From Bacteroidota bacterium (GTDB lineage Bacteria > Bacteroidota > Ignavibacteria > Ignavibacteriales > Ignavibacteriaceae): 9,572 nucleotides of DNA. A model generated the notes under the pieces. That model saw only the letters and a program-made list of their open reading frames with translations. It did not search any database and was not told the origin of the DNA. This document shows positions 6,081 through 9,572 of the stretch, in pieces (the stretch's first letter is position 1; each line of letters starts with the position of its first letter). The position numbers were made by a program, and so were the translations under genes. The DNA lies in assembly GCA_021793635.1 (NCBI GenBank), contig JAJYSI010000087.1:1-9572 (forward strand), read 5' to 3'.

Positions 6081-6337
6081 TAAAGTTATAAATTGCTGTT
6101 TTAATCTTTTTATTTGACTTGTTGAAAATTCGGGGAACTTATTTTTCAAATAACTCTAAAAGAAAAATCATATCGTTTATATAAAATTTTCATTTTTATC
6201 ATTTTTATTTCTTAAATTACCCGCGCATAATTTTGATACGATTTTCTAATTTGGGATAGTTTATAAAAGCGGCATAGACCTGGTGATTGTGTTCAATTAG
6301 CTGAAATTGAATTTTCATCAACAATCAAAGTAATTCT
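6081..6337. other. AT-rich intergenic region before the MFS gene
   Basis: No open frame of note or further tRNA relic was found here. It contains several A/T tracts and weak inverted repeats. The best promoter candidate, listed separately, is at 6233-6260. No Shine-Dalgarno site precedes the ATG at 6338, so this gene probably relies on a non-Shine-Dalgarno start. Confidence 0.5.
6233..6260 (+). promoter_or_regulatory. Candidate promoter for the MFS/NTPase gene pair
   Basis: TTGATA (6233-6238) matches the sigma-70 -35 consensus at five of six positions. GATAGT (6255-6260), after a 16-nt spacer, matches the -10 at four of six. Transcription would start near 6267, with a leader of about 70 nt. 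The alternative TTGACT at 6114-6119 has no convincing -10 partner. Confidence 0.3.
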
Positions 6338-7606
6338 ATGGACAATCATCTACTAAACGAGTTCGAAAAACCGACTAAGCTCCATTTCAAAATCCTTTTT
6401 ATGAGCTGGGCTGGCTGGGTTTTTGATTTCTACGACCTGATCCTTTTTTCATTCCTTCTAATTCCAATCGGCAAAGAGCTCCACCTGACTAATATTGAAC
6501 TATCTTGGGTGCTCGGCTCATCCCTGGCTGCAACTGCAATTGGAGGCGTTATCTTTGGTGTACTATCGGATAAATTTGGAAGAAGAAAGGTGCTTCAGTG
6601 GACTATTCTAACTTACAGCATCGGAACTTTTCTCTGCGGAATATCAACCTCAATCTGGGTACTTCTACTTTTTAGAATAATAACGGGACTTGGAGTAGGC
6701 GGCGAATGGGCTACCGGGCAAACTTATATCGGCGAAACATTCCCGGCAAAAGTCCGAGGAAGGTATGGCGCGTTTATGCAGACCGGTGCGCCGTTTGGAA
6801 TTGTGCTTGCGTCAATTGTTGGCGGGCTGCTTGTAAATCAGCTTGGCTGGCGTGAATGCTTTTTTATTTCTATACTGCCTGCGCTTCTTGTGTTGTTTAT
6901 GAGAAAAGGCATGCCCGAATCCGATGTTTGGGCTGAAAGGCAGAAGTTATCTATCTCACCGGTTGAAGCTGAGAATTCTCCAAAAGAAAAACATGAAAAT
7001 AGTTTTTTATCTCTGTTTAACGATGAGAACAGATCACTCTTCATTAAAAGTTTAGTGCTTGCAATTTTCGATATGTCTGCTTACTGGTTTACTTATACCT
7101 GGCTGCCGGCATATCTTCATCAGCAGAGGCAATTTAGTATTGTAAAATCGGCAGAGTGGATGCTGATTACGCAGGCTGGCGGTTTGCTCGGTTATTTTAC
7201 TTTCGGGTTTATTGCTGATAAACTGGGAAGGAGACCGGCGTATTCAATTTATTCTGTTATAATGGCTGCCGGTTTAATTATGATTACTTTGCTTTGGGAA
7301 GCAGTTGCAATTTATCCTCCGTTGATTTTAAGCTTTATGTTTTTAGTGGGATTGGGAACCGGTATGTTCAGCGGTTACGGTCCGCTTTTCTCTGAACTGT
7401 TCCCGACAAAGATTAGAAATACTGCCATGGGTTCAGCCTTTAATCTTGCACGAGGCATACAATTCTTTACTCCGGTCGTCATTGTTATAATTGCAAATGA
7501 CTATGGATTAAGCGGCGGAATTTCTTTAGCTGCTCTGTTTGCAATTTTAACCGGCGTATGGATTTGGACCTTTCCCGAAACCAAAGGACGAAAGATAGTT
7601 ATTTGA
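6338..7606 (+). CDS. MFS transporter, metabolite:H+ symporter-like
   Basis: The 422-residue protein is a typical 12-helix major facilitator of the inner membrane. Helix 1 carries WVFDFYD with two aspartates, common in the metabolite:H+ and sialate/carboxylate symporter branches. The loop 2-3 motif A, GVLSDKFGRR (74-83), is complete, and its counterpart in the second half is GFIADKLGRR (290-299). RIITGLGVGGEWATG (113-127) is typical of the same branch. A hydrophilic central loop covers about 190-232, and the protein ends with a sugar-porter-like FPETKGR (412-418). These features point to proton-coupled uptake of a small organic acid or similar solute, but the substrate cannot be read from the sequence. 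The ATG at 6338 starts a short polar tail before helix 1. The membrane/NTPase fusion gene follows after 23 nt and is probably co-transcribed. Confidence 0.9.
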   Translation: MDNHLLNEFEKPTKLHFKILFMSWAGWVFDFYDLILFSFLLIPIGKELHLTNIELSWVLGSSLAATAIGGVIFGVLSDKFGRRKVLQWTILTYSIGTFLCGISTSIWVLLLFRIITGLGVGGEWATGQTYIGETFPAKVRGRYGAFMQTGAPFGIVLASIVGGLLVNQLGWRECFFISILPALLVLFMRKGMPESDVWAERQKLSISPVEAENSPKEKHENSFLSLFNDENRSLFIKSLVLAIFDMSAYWFTYTWLPAYLHQQRQFSIVKSAEWMLITQAGGLLGYFTFGFIADKLGRRPAYSIYSVIMAAGLIMITLLWEAVAIYPPLILSFMFLVGLGTGMFSGYGPLFSELFPTKIRNTAMGSAFNLARGIQFFTPVVIVIIANDYGLSGGISLAALFAILTGVWIWTFPETKGRKIVI

Positions 7607-7615
7607 GAGGACTAT

Positions 7616-7621
7616 AAAGGA
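7616..7621 (+). promoter_or_regulatory. Ribosome binding site selecting a TTG start
   Basis: AAAGGA lies 8 nt before the TTG at 7630, in the 23-nt gap after the MFS gene. No ATG is available nearby, the next in-frame one being about 220 nt downstream and inside the membrane region. The site therefore supports TTG as the real start of the fusion gene. Confidence 0.7.
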
Positions 7622-7629
7622 AAAATCAA

Positions 7630-9378
7630 TTGAAAGGAAAAAGCGGACTTAACCCGGTATGGCTAAAGGCTTCGGTTATCGGAAGTTTGTGGGCTTCGAG
7701 TGAAATAATTTTGGGAAGCTTCCTTCATAACGCTCATATACCATTCTCGGGAACAATATTAACTTTTATAGCAATAATTTTTCTTGTAAGCAGCAGCCGT
7801 TATTGGAGTGCGAACGGAATTATCTGGCGGGCAGGCTTAATCTGTGCGGTAATGAAAACCATTTCACCAAGCGCAGATATATTCGGACCAATGATTAGCA
7901 TTGCTGCCGAAGCTTTCATACTTGATGGTATCGTCGGTTTGTTAGGTTCAAATTATGTCGGATTTATTTTAGGCGGCGGGCTTGCAGTTTCATGGTCTCT
8001 CTTCTATAAAATTATTAATCTAATTATAATCTACGGATTTAACATTGTCGATCTTTATTCTAAGCTTTACCAATTCGCCATAAAGCAATTAAACATTCCA
8101 ATGGAAAATCCATGGACTTTAATTTTGCTCTTATTCATTTTGGATTTGATCATCGGTGGAATAGCTGCTTTAATCGGAATGAGAGTTGGTGAAGTTTCAA
8201 AGAATTTCCGTTATGAAAAAATTTTGTCACCTCTAAATCTTAAATCGCCAATCAATATTATTCCTCAAAACTCTAACCAGAATTATTCAATTGCACTTTT
8301 ATTATTTCACCTAACTGCCATAGTCGTCGGTTTGGTTTTGCTTGGAAGTTTTCCATTATGGCTTTCATCAATTTTTATTATAACATACGTGGTTGTTTGT
8401 CTATTCATTTATAAACAAAATCTTAAAAGATTAAAAAGACCGAAATTTTGGTTGGCAATTATAACTATAGCTTTGCTCTCAGGATGGCTGTTAAGCAGCC
8501 TAAATAATAATTCAGGCAGCACTGCCTTAGCTGGATTTTATTTAGGCGCTTCAATTAACCTCCGGGCTTTCTTAATGGTAATTGGATTTTCAAGTATAAG
8601 TATTGAAATAAGAAATCCAGTAATTAAAAAGTGGTTTAAGAAGAAAGGAATGGGACAGTTCGCGCAGTCGCTCGAAGCAGCTTTCAGAATTCTTCCATTC
8701 ATGGTTGCCAACATTGCCGAAGAGAAAAGAATTTTTAAGCAGCCGGTTTCTTCGGTTGCAAAATTATTAAAGAAAGCTGATGACTGGCTTGAAAGGATTG
8801 AAAAGCATACTGCCGGTCTGCCCTTAGTATTTATATTTAGAGGTGAAAAGGGTTCAGGCAAAACTACTTTGCTTAGAAATGTAATCGGTTATCTAAAGAC
8901 TGAAGGAATAAAAGTCGGCGGTATATTGGCTCCCGGTTATTGGGAGAATGATAAACGTTCCGCTTTTGATATTATTGATGTCTCGTCAGGGGTTTCGAAA
9001 AAATTGTGCAGTGTCGAAGGAAGTCTAAGTAATGTAAGAATTGGGAATTTCAATTTTGATCAAGAAGGACTCGACTTTGGTCAACAGGCATTAGCGATGG
9101 AAAAATTAAATGGCATGGATGTTTGTGTTGTCGATGAAGTAGGATATCTTGAATTAAAAGGAGAAGGATGGGCAAAAAGCTTGGATCAAATTTTTTCCGG
9201 TTATAAAAAAATATTAATCCTTGTGGTCCGGAATGAGTTGGTTGATGAAGTCTGTAAAAAGTGGTCTATCCAAAATCCTGTTATAATTGAATGTGGAAAC
9301 ATTAGTGACGAAGAATTATCCTGGGAGATTATTCATTATAAAGCATTGTTGTCAAATGAAGTTCCTCCGGTTATTTAA
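7630..9378 (+). CDS. Polytopic membrane protein fused to a THEP1-type NTPase
   Basis: The 582-residue protein has two clearly different parts. Residues about 12-365 are membrane-embedded: roughly five or six segments up to 185, a polar stretch (186-218), then about four more (219-322) followed by amphipathic helices. The segment 311-362 (LRAFLMVIGFSS, then IRNP, then SLEAAFRILPFM) recalls the coupling region of EcfT/CbiQ proteins, and the first part recalls an ECF S component; both are inferences by eye. Residues about 397-575 form a P-loop domain with Walker A GEKGSGKTT (405-413), Walker B VCVVDEVG (498-505) and the LELKGEGW continuation typical of the THEP1 nucleoside-triphosphatase family. 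No ABC signature (LSGGQ) is seen. Seen: a membrane plus NTPase fusion. Inferred: an NTP-driven or NTP-regulated transporter. The start is TTG with a good ribosome site, and the gene probably forms an operon with the MFS gene. Confidence 0.85.
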   Translation: MKGKSGLNPVWLKASVIGSLWASSEIILGSFLHNAHIPFSGTILTFIAIIFLVSSSRYWSANGIIWRAGLICAVMKTISPSADIFGPMISIAAEAFILDGIVGLLGSNYVGFILGGGLAVSWSLFYKIINLIIIYGFNIVDLYSKLYQFAIKQLNIPMENPWTLILLLFILDLIIGGIAALIGMRVGEVSKNFRYEKILSPLNLKSPINIIPQNSNQNYSIALLLFHLTAIVVGLVLLGSFPLWLSSIFIITYVVVCLFIYKQNLKRLKRPKFWLAIITIALLSGWLLSSLNNNSGSTALAGFYLGASINLRAFLMVIGFSSISIEIRNPVIKKWFKKKGMGQFAQSLEAAFRILPFMVANIAEEKRIFKQPVSSVAKLLKKADDWLERIEKHTAGLPLVFIFRGEKGSGKTTLLRNVIGYLKTEGIKVGGILAPGYWENDKRSAFDIIDVSSGVSKKLCSVEGSLSNVRIGNFNFDQEGLDFGQQALAMEKLNGMDVCVVDEVGYLELKGEGWAKSLDQIFSGYKKILILVVRNELVDEVCKKWSIQNPVIIECGNISDEELSWEIIHYKALLSNEVPPVI

Positions 9379-9433
9379 TCTTACTTGGAAATAATATTGC
9401 ATCTTAGTAAATAATAAAATCAAGACGTAAAAA

Positions 9434-9572
9434 TTATTTTAAATCGTCCATTCTTTTCCATAACCTTTGTGCTGCTTTTCTCGCGTTCAAATAAATTTCT
9501 GAAATATCAAAAGGAAATTGTCTTTTATCGTACACAATCCTTCCGTTAATTATTACTGATTCAATATCGGAA
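9434..9572 (-). CDS. C-terminal end of an amidohydrolase-like protein (5' part outside window)
   Basis: Read on the minus strand, the last 45 codons run from the window edge to TAA at 9434-9436. They begin SDIESVIINGRIVYDKRQF, the typical closing beta-strands of metal-dependent amidohydrolases of the nucleobase/SAH-deaminase type, where the composite beta-sandwich ends with a V-x-V-N-G-x-x-V pattern. An Arg/Lys-rich helix (NARKAAQRLWKRMDDLK) ends the protein. The metal-binding residues lie outside the window, so the substrate cannot be judged. The gene converges on the membrane/NTPase fusion gene with a 55-nt gap that holds no clear terminator. Confidence 0.7.
   Translation of the reverse strand, partial: SDIESVIINGRIVYDKRQFPFDISEIYLNARKAAQRLWKRMDDLK

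Noticed and set aside
6077..6116. 8-bp inverted repeat CAAATAAA / TTTATTTG after the decayed tRNA-Cys as a terminator
   Set aside because: Only one G-C pair and a 24-nt loop; expected by chance in this base composition.
6122..6149. Inverted repeat TTGAAAA / TTTTCAA as an operator
   Set aside because: Composed of A/T tracts in an A/T-rich spacer, with no link to a convincing promoter.

Overview
The window is AT-rich bacterial DNA carrying ordinary housekeeping genes, an unusual tRNA-rich island in the middle, and a transport-related pair at the right. The standard code is used (TGA and TAA both act as stops, GTG/TTG starts occur), and Shine-Dalgarno sites are present on some genes and absent on others. 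Protein style, AT content and gene types suggest a Bacteroidota/Ignavibacteriota-like organism. That placement is an inference from general character, not from a marker gene.

Left part (1-5252): the 3' two thirds of a gamma-glutamyltranspeptidase gene is followed by acpS on the + strand. They converge on a minus-strand secreted Prx (Bcp/PrxQ type), with a minus-strand terminator hairpin between them. Further right on the minus strand is a tightly packed operon read plsY > htrA/deg-type protease > purB, whose reading frames overlap by 11 and 4 nt. A candidate promoter lies just upstream of plsY.

Middle part (5253-6337): a nested island in the order decayed tRNA-Gly copy, intact tRNA-Gly(GCC), terminator-like hairpin, intact tRNA-Cys(GCA), small GIY-YIG nuclease gene with one in-frame stop, decayed tRNA-Cys copy. 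Both decayed tRNA copies carry a similar short palindrome (CCCCGA-AT-rich-TCGG) where tRNA sequence has been replaced. The GIY-YIG gene is bracketed by direct repeats of tRNA-Cys. This resembles a small mobile or homing-like unit that duplicates tRNA genes and is the most curious structure in the window.

Right part (6338-9572): an MFS transporter is followed 23 nt later by a 582-residue protein with a long polytopic membrane region and a C-terminal THEP1-type P-loop NTPase domain. The membrane part looks like two modules and recalls the S and T components of ECF transporters. The 3' end of a convergent amidohydrolase-like gene closes the window on the minus strand.
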